NCBI GenBank assembly: GCA_018806915.1
Contig: JAGKQI010000054.1
Span: 310,001 to 374,000 of the forward strand
From: Phytophthora colocasiae
Taxonomy: Eukaryota; Oomycota; Peronosporomycetes; Peronosporales; Peronosporaceae
Length of the DNA: 64,000 bases
Direction of reading: 5' to 3'
Positions 10,717 to 21,178 of this stretch are shown here, one piece after another; position 1 is the first letter of the stretch, and every line of letters begins with the position of its first letter. The notes under the pieces were generated by a model, which saw nothing but the letters and a program-made list of their open reading frames with translations, was not told the DNA's origin and made no database searches. The translations under genes were made by a program, and so were the position numbers.

Positions 10717-11316
10717 ATGGCTTCAACACCAACATCGGCACCACCTCCACCAACAACCTCGAGCTACATCATTCCGCCACCTCCGGAACAAGCATTTGAC
10801 TTTTATGAAGAAGAGACTGCCCTTCACGAGTGGAATCGGCGCCAAGTTATTGACGTGACAAAGGCCCATAACAAGAAAAACAAGGCAAAAGAAATTCGAC
10901 AACGTGATTTCCAATGCGACCACTACGGAAAAACCAAGAACACACGTCACATCCGAGAGGAAGATCGAGTTCGTACACAACGGGGAACAAGCAAAATTGG
11001 GTGCAAGATGAAGATTCGTATTGAAGCGGTCGATGCGAACAATGTGACCGGAAGCTGGAAAATAGTCCATCTTAATGGATCCAACATCCACAACCACCCC
11101 GCCTCTCGTGACCCGAGCTTTCACCCCGGCCATCGCCGTCGTGACATGGAACGTTTGACGTCGTCGGACTTGTCTCACACAGACTTAGTTGCTGCGCAGA
11201 CAGCTGTCGGTGTGTTACCTCAAGTGGTTGTTGCTACAATTAGAAGTGCTGATCCGGATACAGCAATTATCGCGAAAGATGTAGAAAAATTCAAGTCGTC
11301 GGGAGGCACTGGCTGA
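10717..11316 (+). pseudogene. MULE N-terminal region with FAR1-like DNA-binding domain, frameshifted
   Basis: The frame starts MASTPTSAPPPP, then carries a FAR1/WRKY-GCM1-type zinc-binding pattern: FQCDHYGKT..., GCKMKIRIEA and HNHPAS supply the C, C and H-x-H ligands. Past 11290 the continuing transposase signal (TPTELLLLEE) lies in another frame, so the ORF is frameshifted just before its stop. The start at 10717 is the first ATG; an in-frame TTG upstream is not credible. In intact MULEs this domain binds the terminal repeats. Confidence 0.7.
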
Positions 11317-11403
11317 CGACACACCGACTGAGTTGCTGCTATTGGAAGAGCACAACTTTTTTTTCAAGGTTGATGTAGACAAAGTGTTGAACACGAAAAC
11401 TTT

Positions 11404-11710
11404 GTTGTTGTTTTAATCTCAATTTATTATTCTCTACTTAATTGCCCTCTAATAGACCGATGTGCTCAGTCGTTGGCAAAAGGAGAAGTGAGCTCCTTTC
11501 GCCGGTTTGACCATCATCGCACGAGTGAATTGTTGCCGTCGGCAGAAGCGCCGACAGCGTTGATTGGCAGTTACAGACGCCGCCTTTCCACACTTGGACA
11601 GTGTTCACTTAACTTGAATATACTTATCTAATCTTTTGTATACTACACCACAGCCTCTGCCTCCACTGGCTTGTGGCTCATTCTAACACAAAGCAACCTC
11701 TAGACTCCGG
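11404..11710 (+). repeat. 307-bp interruption of the MULE transposase, possible solo LTR
   Basis: The transposase reads up to ACTTT at 11399..11403 and resumes after ACTTT at 11711..11715, so 307 bp lie between a 5-bp direct repeat. Within it, 11461..11688 (228 bp) starts TGTGCTCA and ends TTCTAACA. Like the 229-bp Copia A LTR it has a TATA-like core (GAATATACTTATC) and a CTAACA end. That suggests a solo LTR of a related Copia family, but the 228-bp unit itself has no clean flanking duplication. Confidence 0.4.
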
Positions 11711-11715
11711 ACTTT

Positions 11716-12628
11716 ATTTTGGTCACACCCGGGAATCAAGGAATTTTACGCTTGGAATTCTGACGTCATGGTTATGGATTGCACATACAAGACTAATAAT
11801 TCCGATCTACCACTACTGAACATCATTGCTATGACCAACATGAACACTGTGTTGCCGATTGCCCAATGTTTTTTATCCGGTGAAAAAGAAGAAGATTTCC
11901 TCTGGGCTTTACAACAGTTGAAAGAGATGCTTGAATCATACAATATTTCGAAGCCATCAATTATTCTCACCGATCGCGACCAAGCTTGTATGAATCTTGG
12001 GAAAATTTCGCACATCTTACAAGACGAGCGGTACTCGGCGGTAGTAATGTTCATCAGCAGATACGCTTTGAACGAAACCGCAAATTTGTGGAAACAGGCT
12101 GTGGAAATTGTTACCAAGAAAACATCGATCGCACCCTGTACTGGTACTTTCCGCCGCACAAATGGAAGACCCTGTGTACATGAGATCATCGAGATTGTGA
12201 AATCTAATCGACAAAAGAAGCTACAGGTTCAAGACTTCCATGCTCACCGGCTGACTCGTCGTGGCATCGCAGAGGACCCGAGAGCAAGAGTGTTAGAACC
12301 AGCCCCACTACAATCCAAGAAGTTCAAGAAACGTAAGACAAAATCGCACAAGAAAAATCACGGCAGTTCAGGCACGGCCAGAGATGCAACTTTCAGCGAG
12401 CTTAATCATCCAGCGACCCCACAAACTACACAGCCAACATTTACGGAGCTACTCACGTCTACTAACTCCTTCTTTGAAAATGCCACTGAACCAGTCACTC
12501 AACTTCCGCCATTGAGAGTTGCTTTAAACCAAGGCCAAAGCGATGAAGGCAACGAATCAGAGACGTCTTACTTTCCGGATTACCTGCCACCTCGGGCATG
12601 GGGGTACGCTAGCCGTGGGCATTTCTAA
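11716..12628 (+). pseudogene. MULE transposase, catalytic fragment with internal loss
   Basis: Reads LFWSHPGIKEFY..., then the conserved block MVMDCTYKTNNSDLPLLNI and the second acidic block SIILTDRDQACMN, both standard for MULE DDE transposases. Straight after, the expected alpha-helical segment is largely missing and the frame jumps to a SWIM-like cysteine/histidine end (CTGTF...GRPCVHEI), followed by a basic tail KKFKKRKTKSHKK. The internal loss, frameshift and 307-bp interruption upstream make this non-functional. Confidence 0.8.
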
Positions 12629-13279
12629 GACTTACGGAAGAATTTACAGACAGAAAGACTTTGCTGTAAAGTTTCGCAAATATATGACATTGCATTACGA
12701 ATTTGTTCTTTTGTTTGAAGGAAAGCTAAGAATCGCATTGTCTATTTGTGCTTACGCTACTGTTTGTTCAACGTCTCCACTTTTTATGCAGTAGTATCCT
12801 CTCGTTTATTTGCCATTTCTTTCAGATTGCCAATAGTTGTAGTTAATCTCCGTGAACCAAGGTGGGTAATGTTTAGTTTTTATTGCAAATAAAAGCAAAA
12901 AACTACTACAGGTAGCCAGCCTTATAGCGCACATAGCCGAAGCTTAGCGAATAACTCACACTACAATGGATTATACTCAAATAAGTACAGTCGGTGATGT
13001 TGATGCACAGTTCACAGTTCTTCGGCCCCGTGCTCACCTATCCAAAGCAATCCGATAATTCAAAAGTATCGTCAACAGCCCTAATTAGCCTTGCAAGCAA
13101 CCGAGAAATGATCCTGTGAGTTGTTTACAAAACTGACTGTGATAAATATACTTTTTCGCGCTACAGTATTATACGTTTTAATGGAGTTCACGTACAACAG
13201 CGACATACTAAGCTTCCTCTGGTTTGCCCAATTCTCCGAATTAAATATCGTATTAACCCTTTGACAATAACTGTCGGAT

Positions 13280-13392
13280 TTAATTCATTTGCAATAAAAT
13301 AAAAATTTGAGTCGACTATTTTTATTTTGGTCAACACATATGACTTTTTTGGTACCTCGAGCTCCGTAACCTCGAGCTCCATAGATTTTCCC
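13280..13392 (-). repeat. Right terminal inverted repeat of the MULE
   Basis: 113 bp, the inverted partner of 10347..10460, ending ...GATTTTCCC before the second CGCTGCGAG duplication. Confidence 0.92.
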
Positions 13393-13537
13393 CGCTGCGA
13401 GGTAAAGAATAAATAAAACATCGCTATCCTCCGAATTAGGCCGTTTTATGTTTTCGGCAGTTTTCGGCACCAATCTGGCTGGTTTTTTCCTGGTTTTTTC
13501 CTGGTTATAACCAATTCGGGTTTTAACCAGCCATTTA

Positions 13538-14118
13538 TTCTGCCCAACGCTACCAGCACGTACCAACTTGGCTGGCTAAATCAGCCGCTGATCTCAGCTG
13601 GATGTAAAATCGCTTCGATTCCAAGCACTGCAGGCACAGCCTTGAGAGGCCTTGGCGCCTTGATGCCATCCTTACACTCCGCAATCTGCCACGATGGAAA
13701 CACCCCATTCAAGCACGGAGTTCCGCCCGCCTGACCAGACCCTCTACCTGCTGTCCGCCGAAGAGGACCCAAGCTTCGATCGCATCAAGGGCCACGCGCC
13801 GAGCCCTGTTAACGGTTTGAAGGAGCTGCGCAAGCGCGTAAAGGTGTGTCTCCATGGACGATGTTCAGGACGAGCAAGCTCTGCTCGAAGTTACCACCAG
13901 TCTCTTTCGCCCATCGGGTAGGCCGTACACATGAAGCTGCTCAAGCGTCGAAAATGCAAAGGAGTGGTGCTCCCCCGCAACCGAGTCGAATTGCTGAAGG
14001 TTTGCTGGACGGATAGAGCCCTTCGTGCGGACGTAGGTAGATAGAATCGTGGAGATGAGAAAGTCTCCACCCAGGTATCTAGACCTGGATATTGTCAAAA
14101 CGACTCGGTTTAACCGAG
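13538..14118. other. Intergenic stretch between the transposon cluster and the WDCP-like gene
   Basis: About 580 bp. The only coding-like item is a plus-strand frame 13694..13921 beginning METPHSSTEFRPPDQ, GC-rich with plausible codon use and a possible donor at AAG-GTGTGT (about 13843). It matches no family I recognise and may be an exon of a gene cut off by the insertions to the left. Otherwise it would hold the 3' UTR of the gene at 14119. Confidence 0.35.
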
Positions 14119-16238
14119 CTAATTCGGCAAATTTGCCCGGAATTGACAACACTTGGTGCTGTGTTCCATCTGCTCGACTCGCACTGTTAACTGCTGCAGC
14201 TTTTGGTCTACGACGTCGAAGCGGGCGTTCAGCTGCGTCTGCATACTTGTCATCTTCGCTAAGATTAGCTCCATCAGGTCCTTACTCTCGATGTTGGAGC
14301 TCCTCGGTGTCTTATCAGTGGAAATTGTTGACAATTCCTGGTGTACATCGACTGGTTTGGGACTAGACTTGGATTGAGCTCGGCGAGGCACCTTGAACTT
14401 GGACAGGTAGATTGGCTGTGGCTCGTCAGTTGCAGTAGCGTGGAAGAAGCTGGTGCGCTTGCGTTTCTCGACGGACACGACATCCGCGAACGGAGATCTC
14501 TCAGCGAGGGAAATTCCTCTGCACACATGTGTGGGTGGCAGGTCCTGGACAATCCCGCAACAATTAAAATAGATGAACGAACAGGGAATAATGACGAGTA
14601 GGACTCACCAATTCTCCAGATAGTGCAGCCGTCCATTCTTGATGATCGGAAATATCTAAGTGTGCCACAAGCAGACGCGGAGATAAGGTGCTTCCAACAA
14701 TTACTCGCATGCCCTATTCAACTCAAGACATTAGCTTTGTTATAAGAATGCTGGAAGCGAATTTACGAACCTGGACTACGATCACGTCGGGAGAGGTCAA
14801 ATAAGGGAGATCAAGGGTTGAAATGACTCCCCACTGGCCCTCCTTACGTTGGGCGATCAGCAAGTGTGAGCACGGCTTCACTTTCGACGGATGTTGATTC
14901 GTACTACTACCAGTAATGCCCTGAAAAAGAGATATCACGCACAGAATTTAGAGGCTACGGTGAGAAAAGGAGTTTCGGGCCTTCGTACCTCCACGCGATT
15001 CAGTATTTGCAGTGAATTTTGAGTCGAACTGGTTGAGACGCGTATTGACGTCAAGTCGATGGATGACGTCGCTGGTAGTTCTTGAATTGTTGTCCGGCAC
15101 GGAGTTTCCGAGTGCAGTAAAAGGTTAGATATCGGTGGTGTTTCGACTGAAATGGTACTCCTGAGCATTGAATTCAATGCTGGAGCTGCGCGGGAGATAT
15201 CTTCGAGAACTAATTGGGTACCCGTCGTGAGGATGCAAATAACTGGAGATACGCGAGCAATTGCAGCTATAGGACCGACGCTAGCTGTGCCAATATCCAT
15301 TCGCTGCCCATTGGCACTTTTTGAAGAACGGGTCACATCAAATTGCTCGTGTTGTAGATCTTCAGAGAGTACCGACTCGACGCTCTTCCAACCGAAACAG
15401 TGAAGGAAATGTTTCTCTGCTCTGTAAAGCAACACGAGTGTTAGAGCTGCACATTGTGTTTTATCTCGACAAGCACATACAGTGACACTTGTAGGCCACA
15501 AGGACTCCACGAGCATGAGCTCCACGCGTGTTGTTTGCTGGTATCTGCGTGAATCACCCGCCACGATAATGAGGGCTGGGAGGCATTGATCAGCAGGATA
15601 TTCGTCTTGGAGTAAGCCTATGGTGCAACAACTTTTGAGTTACTTCCAGCCAAAAACCACGACATTGAACGCTTTTTACTCACAAGAAGGACGTCGTTGT
15701 GCGGATTCCAAGCCAAACCTTGTGGGCGATCTAGGCTCACAGAACCTCTTAGTGTTGCTGATATGCCACTGCAAGAGCAAAACAAGTGAATAGCGATGAC
15801 ACAGATGGGCTTCAGCACCTGGATGTTACCTGGTAACAGTGATCTCCCAGATCTCCACTTGAGTCGTCGATGCAATCGCCAGCAAGTTCTTTTCCGCCGA
15901 TTTATCCGCCCAAGCAGTCAATCGAAAGTATGGCGCCGCATTATCCCTGCAATTCTCGTCTCTCATGTTTTCATGCAAGACCAACGTATCCGTTGGCTGA
16001 GTCAGTACACCCCGTCCAAATCCTGAGGTGGTGTCTGTGTCTGCATAACGAGTGATGACTATCGTTGGCCCACGTGACACCGCCGATGCCTGCAGCTTCG
16101 GGCTATACCCTACGCACGAGTTAGCAAAGATATGAGTACAGAATACTTGCAACTGGGCATACCATCCTGTAGCAGGTTGGCCTTGACGCCTGTCGTGAGA
16201 AGTGCCTCGCTCCACTCCGTTGGCCCGTTGATGAGCAT
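14119..16238 (-). CDS. WD40 plus coiled-coil protein, WDCP (C2orf44)-like
   Basis: Eight exons, 563 residues: 16238..16163, 16109..15830, 15768..15684, 15617..15481, 15421..14989, 14920..14771, 14713..14609, 14544..14119. All seven introns are 53-68 bp with GT...AG ends, and every phase closes. The N-terminal half has WD40 blades (FRLTAWADKS...LLAIASTTQVEIWEI, QGLAWNPHNDVLL, WSSCSWSPCGLQVSL). A second block (CSHLLIAQRKEGQWG...SPDVIVVQ) matches the mid-region of animal WDCP. The C-terminus is a coiled coil (LILAKMTSMQTQLNARFDVV) followed by a short tail. Human WDCP is a little-studied kinase-binding protein; function here is unknown. Order of domains and length support the assignment. Confidence 0.72.
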
Positions 16239-16394
16239 CCTAAACCGGCACTTCCAATGAATTACGGGATACTGTGATTCGTAGAAAATGGCAAGAATTG
16301 ACTGTACGTTGGAAAAGGTATCATGATGACATGGAACTCAAGCGATTCCTTCACAACAAAATGAAATTAATTAACGTCTGTGTGAGCTTTATAA

Positions 16395-17387
16395 TTAAGC
16401 TAAACCACTTTTGTTCGCCTCGAGGTCTTCAAAGCTGGTAGCTCTTGCTTCTGCTGAAGGAGTTGCAATATCAATCTGGCTGGGGTCGTTTTCTACCGAT
16501 GCGTGGTCTTGCTCGGACTTCCATTCGCCACAAAAGCGCATAGTCGTCTTCGTCGACAGTTTAGCCACAACTCGCAGCCCAATTGCCCCGACAAGCCAAG
16601 CGAAGACCAAAGCCACAGCGTACGAGATGGAGTTACCGCCAAACTTCTCTTGATTAGCAAAAGAAGGAGCTTCGCCACCACTGCAGATAGCCGCAACAGG
16701 GAATATCACGACAAGACAGAGAGCTGCAGCTCCTAGCGCCGCTATAACAACCTTGACGATAAGAAAGTAGAGAACTGCCATCCACAACCGACAAGTCATA
16801 CGAGTGAGAGGACAGATCGGAATGACGTCGACTGGTTCGATAAGGAAGTGCGATGCACACTCGTGAGGATCGAGCTCACCGTCATAAGAGCCGTACCGGT
16901 ACATAACAGCTCGAGAAACGAAATTCGTTAAACGGGAGTCCATTCTCACCAGATTCCTGATGATGAGCCCCCAAACGTCCACCACAGCCACAACGTAGAT
17001 ATACTGTCCATATAACGTGTACACGCTGAAGAGAGATGCTACGTACAGTCCAGCCAACACAAGATATATGGTGTACCGCAGAAAACGCCCTGGATAAAGA
17101 CGTTCTTCGATCAACATCCCAGTCCGAAAGCATAGTGCGAACGCCATCCATAATGGTAGCAGTATGAAACTCGCGAGAAAGAGAACCACCCACAAGGCGC
17201 CATATATGACCAACAGAACGTACAGCACATGAAAGCAGAGGAGAGCACCCGTTTGCTTGAGCAAATTCACGAGACTCAGTTTTGGTCGAAACTTGCAGCC
17301 CTCCGCTTGATCTGCTTGCATTGACACGAGTTTTTGGATTGCATCACCATTTACGGTCGGACTCTGGTCGCTGCTCTTAAAACGCAT
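16395..17387 (-). CDS. Multi-span membrane protein TM-A (tandem family)
   Basis: 330 residues from the ATG at 17387 (MRFKSSDQSP); upstream in-frame codons lack an ATG. About six hydrophobic helices: a pair near residues 50-90 (LCFHVLYVLLVIYG, FLASFILLPLWMAF), a pair near 110-150, one or two near 205-240 and one near 260-280, then a polar tail ending EANKSGLA. It is a paralog of TM-B, TM-C and TM-D (same strand, same helix layout and the shared block LTRMTCRLWMAVLYF). I do not recognise the family; no enzymatic motif is visible. A transporter-like or membrane-organising role would be a guess. Confidence 0.82.
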   Translation of the reverse strand: MRFKSSDQSPTVNGDAIQKLVSMQADQAEGCKFRPKLSLVNLLKQTGALLCFHVLYVLLVIYGALWVVLFLASFILLPLWMAFALCFRTGMLIEERLYPGRFLRYTIYLVLAGLYVASLFSVYTLYGQYIYVVAVVDVWGLIIRNLVRMDSRLTNFVSRAVMYRYGSYDGELDPHECASHFLIEPVDVIPICPLTRMTCRLWMAVLYFLIVKVVIAALGAAALCLVVIFPVAAICSGGEAPSFANQEKFGGNSISYAVALVFAWLVGAIGLRVVAKLSTKTTMRFCGEWKSEQDHASVENDPSQIDIATPSAEARATSFEDLEANKSGLA

Positions 17388-17568
17388 CGTCCCGGAGTGA
17401 ATTGGTAGCTGCTGCAACTCGATAGAACTTGTAAATGCCCGCAGCAAGGAACAGCAGCAGATCGATCATGAGGTGGCTGGCTCCATTGTACCTATAAAAC
17501 AAAACACTTTTTTTAACCGCTTTCTATAGAAAGTGGTTTTATTACGCAAGTTACCGGTACATTCCTTG

Positions 17569-18519
17569 CTACACGGCTGCTGCTGGCGCTACCTGCGTGC
17601 TCGGATGCATTTCTGAGAAGTTTGTAGTACCTGATTCAAGTGTAGGAGTCGCTGGAATGGCAGATTGAGTCTCAATTTCAGTTTGTTGCAGCCCGATACC
17701 GCAGACCCACAAAGTCGTCTTGACCGACAGCACTGCCACAACGGACACTCCGACAACTCCAACCAACCAGACAGCGAAGATCAAGACAGCGCTGCCGTTA
17801 AACTTGACTTTGCCACCAAAAACTGGTATGTCGCCCCCGCTAAGAAGCACGACTGGAGGTAGAACGACAGAGATGACCACAACCGCAATGCTCAGGGCAC
17901 CAATTATGAGCTTGAATGAAGCAAAGTAAATGACAGCGAGCCACACGTGCCGCGTCATACGACTATGCGGTAATACATAGCTGCCGTCGGTTGCATCAGA
18001 AAGGTTGAATTGATCTTGGCATTCATCGGGATCACGAACGTTGGAGTCATCCGTTGTGACAAAGTTTACGAAAATGACGTCGGTTTTCATCAAGATCTTC
18101 ATTGCACCAGCGGAAAGGAAGAACATACCCATACCCAAGCCTCCGGCAACGATAACCACGTAGGGCCCTACCGTCATGTACCAATTGATCGACAGTGAAG
18201 CCAGATAGAGTACCACCGCCACAGCATACGCGCAGTATTGGAGGCATTTGTTTTCGATATGCTGTATGACGTCGAGAATGGAAGCAACAAGCACGATCAC
18301 CACGACTGCAATGAGCCAGATCGGCATAAGAGCCATGCTCACAAGTAAGAGAGCGACAGAGATGACGCCACCAATAGCCACGAGAACGTTCAGCAGGTGG
18401 AAGGCGAGTAGTACGCCTGCTCGCTTAAAGGCTTGCCTACTGCAGCATTGTGGCCGACCCAGTGGTGTTGGCGCAGTTTTTCGCATCGGGTGGTTCATTT
18501 TGGTTGACGGGAGTGTCAT
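17569..18519 (-). CDS. Multi-span membrane protein TM-B (tandem family)
   Basis: 316 residues from the ATG at 18519 (MTLPSTKMNHPMRK), aligned with the TM-D start MVPPSTKNNL. Six to seven hydrophobic helices, an acidic inter-helix loop with DDSNVRDPDECQDQF, the family block HSRMTRHVWLAVIYF, a glycine motif LSGGDIPVFGG and a C-terminal tail containing SAIPATPTLES. It lies 181 bp upstream of TM-A on the same strand, a head-to-tail tandem duplicate. Function unknown; the same tail motif (IPATP) recurs in TM-C and TM-D. Confidence 0.85.
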   Translation of the reverse strand: MTLPSTKMNHPMRKTAPTPLGRPQCCSRQAFKRAGVLLAFHLLNVLVAIGGVISVALLLVSMALMPIWLIAVVVIVLVASILDVIQHIENKCLQYCAYAVAVVLYLASLSINWYMTVGPYVVIVAGGLGMGMFFLSAGAMKILMKTDVIFVNFVTTDDSNVRDPDECQDQFNLSDATDGSYVLPHSRMTRHVWLAVIYFASFKLIIGALSIAVVVISVVLPPVVLLSGGDIPVFGGKVKFNGSAVLIFAVWLVGVVGVSVVAVLSVKTTLWVCGIGLQQTEIETQSAIPATPTLESGTTNFSEMHPSTQVAPAAAV

Positions 18520-18959
18520 GGTGAAGTACTGCCTTGGTGAAGATTTCGGAAGTGAGCAGCACAATGGTTGTTTCTCGGGGGAGAAAACTAATGTAGCTAC
18601 CAAATATGGATTCAAGGTTCCCAATCTTCTGGATGCACATGTACGGCAATCAAAATATCACTCATGTTGCTGGTTATTCAACCCCCCCCCCTCCAATGTA
18701 CACTTCAAGTCATCGGCTAGAATTTTCATCAAGGTTGTCGCCGCTACTCTGTATGATAGCCTACAAGTCCGCGACATTCCGTTCAGTACATGTACGAAGT
18801 ACATGTAATGCGGTACATTTACATCATCTTGGGTACCTGTACAAGGGGTATTAATAGTGGTAAGGTCCCAGTAGTCGTACCACCACTAGAGTAGTCGTCA
18901 CTTTCCATTCGGTACCCACTTTCGTTCCCTCTTCGGTGAAGTTTTCGATCCCCCCAAAC
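18520..18959. promoter_or_regulatory. Divergent promoter region between TM-B and the glycosyltransferase
   Basis: 440 bp separating two genes pointing away from each other. At about 18897-18910 the sequence TCACTTTCCATTC resembles the oomycete initiator plus flanking promoter element and sits ~50-60 bp before the glycosyltransferase ATG. A run of eleven C lies near 18681-18692, and TACATGTA palindromes occur at about 18787-18808. Element calls are by eye. Confidence 0.35.
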
Positions 18960-20547
18960 ATGACCAAGTGGACTGCACACAAGCCCGGTCACTGGTATTC
19001 TCCCAAGCAATGGCTGAATCGCATACCGGTGCTGCTGTTGGCACTAGGGGCCATTACGCTCCTACTGCAGATGCTGTCTTTGCCGACGAATCCGACATTG
19101 CGACGGAATTCCACCGACACAATGAACATTGCCTTCTTAAACACTTTAAACAATCCCACCACCGACTGGGAGGTATCGGAGGAAGATCTACTCCATTTGA
19201 GCTTACTTCACGAGTCTTGTGTGACGGACACGAACGTAACTCTGCCGTGGCAATACGGATCTCCAGGCCACCAAGGACCCAACGGAAAGGCGACCAACCC
19301 GCAGGAAATTATCCAAGCAGACGACCCCAATCTGTTGAAAAAGCTGCGTCAGTGTTCCGACGTGGATATTTTTCTACCTGTTGGTCTGCACGGGAACGGC
19401 TACTGTGAAGATGCTGTTGCCTATGCCAAGTGTACGTTTTAATCTTTGTGGTGATGTTTGCAGTTTTCTAACTGTGTAACTTGTTTCGGGTAGATCTCAA
19501 TTCTCGACTATTGCCTCTGTGGGCTCTGGAGATAAAGTTGTACGACCCTATGTTGGACACGAGGTGGACTATTACGATCTGTGTCCTACGACACCTATGA
19601 TTTTCTTCAATCACTACTGGGATGGCGTGCCTTCTTCTCCGCGTTGGCCTAATAACAAACCCATCTACCTTATGCCGAATATCGAGATGATCGAGCTTAC
19701 GCCCGAGCATTACTGGAAAGCTGACGTCGTACTATGCAAAACGAAGGTCTGCTACGACCGAGTCACGCGGTGGTACAAGGAAGAAGGCAATCCTCGCAAT
19801 ACTAAAGTGTTTTACACGAAACACACATCTTCGGACCAAGCACAGTTTGCACGGAAGCGTCTGGGTGACGATGCTATTGCCCCTAAAGACTTTTCAGACG
19901 TCGCTTTCGTCCACACACCTGGCTCAAGTATTTGGAAAGGAACGAAGCAATTGCTGGATTGTTGGACATCGACGAGAGGATTGCCACCTTTGGATATCTA
20001 CATGAAAGAGAGTTCCTATAACTTCTTGATGAAACTGATGAACGGAGATTATGGCAAGTGGGTTTGGTGGTACAGCAAAAGCACTGTCAACCTCCATTTC
20101 GGTATGATGGATCGACTTTCCTTCAGTAAACTCACTGCAGAAGCAGCTTTCCTCATGTGTCCGAGTATGAGCGAGGGGTATGGGCACTACATCAATCAAG
20201 CACGTGCAGCAGGTGCAGTTATCGTCACAACAGACGCTCCGCCGATGAACGAGCTCATATCTTCTAGTAGAATGGGCGTCCTTGTTCCGACTAGGATCGA
20301 AAAGGATGAACGAATGATGCTGGGTGGAAACTATTCGGAAAAACATGGCTTGAAGAATGTTGACGGTCTTCTGGCTGCTGTTACTGGTGATGACATTTGC
20401 GAGTCTGTCAAAAGATTGGTATCATCTACAACGACAGAGCAACGTGCAGCTATGGGAGCAAATGCCCGCACACAATACCACAAAGACACAAAGTTCTTCG
20501 CTCACGCCATGTATGAATTGCGGGAATTTGCGACCAAAGGTCCTTAG
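18960..20547 (+). CDS. Type II membrane GT-B glycosyltransferase (glycosyl transferase group 1 type)
   Basis: Two exons, 18960..19429 and 19494..20547, joined across a 64-bp intron (GTGTAC...GGGTAG), 507 residues. The ATG at 18960 is the first in frame. A short basic cytosolic tail is followed by one membrane anchor (VLLLALGAITLLLQML), as in Golgi transferases, then a lumenal domain with Asn-glycosylation sites. The C-terminal half has the nucleotide-sugar fold features VAFVHTPGSSIWKGT and SEGYGHYINQARAAGAVIVT, the place of the E-x7-E motif of GT4-like enzymes. Here the second acid is Gln. The donor GTGTAC is less usual but is the only one that keeps phase. The substrate cannot be told. Confidence 0.8.
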
Positions 20548-20583
20548 CAGATACAGTAATTCAATTTAAGGGTTCAACTGACT

Positions 20584-20700
20584 TGCCCACCAAAGATTGA
20601 TGTCACCTCCGCTTAACAACACGATTGCAGGTAGAGCGACAGAAAAGACGAGAAACGAGGCTGCGTTTCCAAATACAAGTTAACCAAAAAATGTAAATGA
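20584..20700 (-). pseudogene. Remnant of a TM-family gene
   Basis: About 115 bp that align by eye with TM-B 17809..17935 and TM-C 26566..26690 (shared core GCAGGTAGAGCGACAGA versus GGAGGTAGAACGACAGA and the CCACCAAA start). It encodes the LSGGDI-type loop region only, with changes and a shifted end. A dead fragment of a further tandem copy. Confidence 0.6.
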
Positions 20701-20855
20701 AGGCGGCCGGGTGAATAGCTGTTGTTTGTTGGCTTTCGAATCAATCTTCAAACGTTGGAGGAATTTTACCAAAACTACATGTACAGAGTACTACGTGTAG
20801 TACACACGTCGTGTACGCAATAACGTTTATTATCAAAAGATAGGTAGACTCCTTT

Positions 20856-21095
20856 TGTGACGACGATGCGTCGCCATCGCGACTCAAGGTTGACAACACC
20901 GTTCGTTATGCAACGGACGTAGTAAAGGATCCCAAGGAAACAACCGACGCTCACAGTGCTCGCTCCCTCCTGCTCCCTAGGTAACGGATATCTCCGATTC
21001 ATATATTCAATGCAGCAGTCTTCAATTTCCTTTTCCAACAACAAGTCTTCTCTTCTATCTATCAAAGACTCCGTTCGTCTACAGATCACGTGACA
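20856..21095 (+). repeat. 5' LTR of Gypsy A
   Basis: 240 bp from TGTGACGA to GTGACA; it has CAACAACAAG where the 3' LTR has CAACAAG. Confidence 0.94.
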
Positions 21096-21178
21096 ATTTC
21101 GAAATTAGAGTGAGAAACTCTGTACGATCGATTTCCGAGAGACTACCGTATCTATCCGAATAAGTCCGATTCCACTGG

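Larger units (their letters stand above)
10347..13392 (+). mobile_element. Mutator-like element (MULE), decayed
   Basis: 3046 bp, flanked by a perfect 9-bp duplication CGCTGCGAG (10338..10346 and 13393..13401), the classic MULE length. Terminal inverted repeats of about 114 bp (10347..10460 and 13280..13392) start GGGAAAATC and share nearly all bases, including two copies of GAGCTCGAGG. Inside are a FAR1-like zinc-binding frame and a MULE transposase domain, both damaged. It is inserted in the hAT-like element, to the right of Copia A. Confidence 0.93.
4329..13529. mobile_element. hAT-like non-autonomous element (net ~597 bp) inflated by two nested transposons
   Basis: The ends are inverted copies of TGGTTAAAACC, flanked by a perfect 8-bp direct repeat GCCATTTA at 4321..4328 and 13530..13537. 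Behind both ends come subterminal motifs in inverted orientation: TGGTTATAACCA and TGCCGAAAACTGCCGAAAAC. An 8-bp duplication with short inverted ends and subterminal repeats is the hAT signature. Subtracting Copia A (5544 bp plus 5) and the MULE (3046 bp plus 9) leaves about 597 bp with no transposase, so it is a MITE-like passenger. Superfamily is inferred from duplication length and ends only. Confidence 0.72.

Noticed and set aside
4329..13529. A single 9.2-kb autonomous transposon
   Set aside because: Copia A and the MULE each have their own ends and target duplications, which account for all coding sequence in the interval.
14119..16238. Mediator subunit 16 or EDC4 as identity of the WD40 gene
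   Set aside because: Once all exons were joined, the order of WD40 blocks, second conserved block and C-terminal coiled coil fitted WDCP better.
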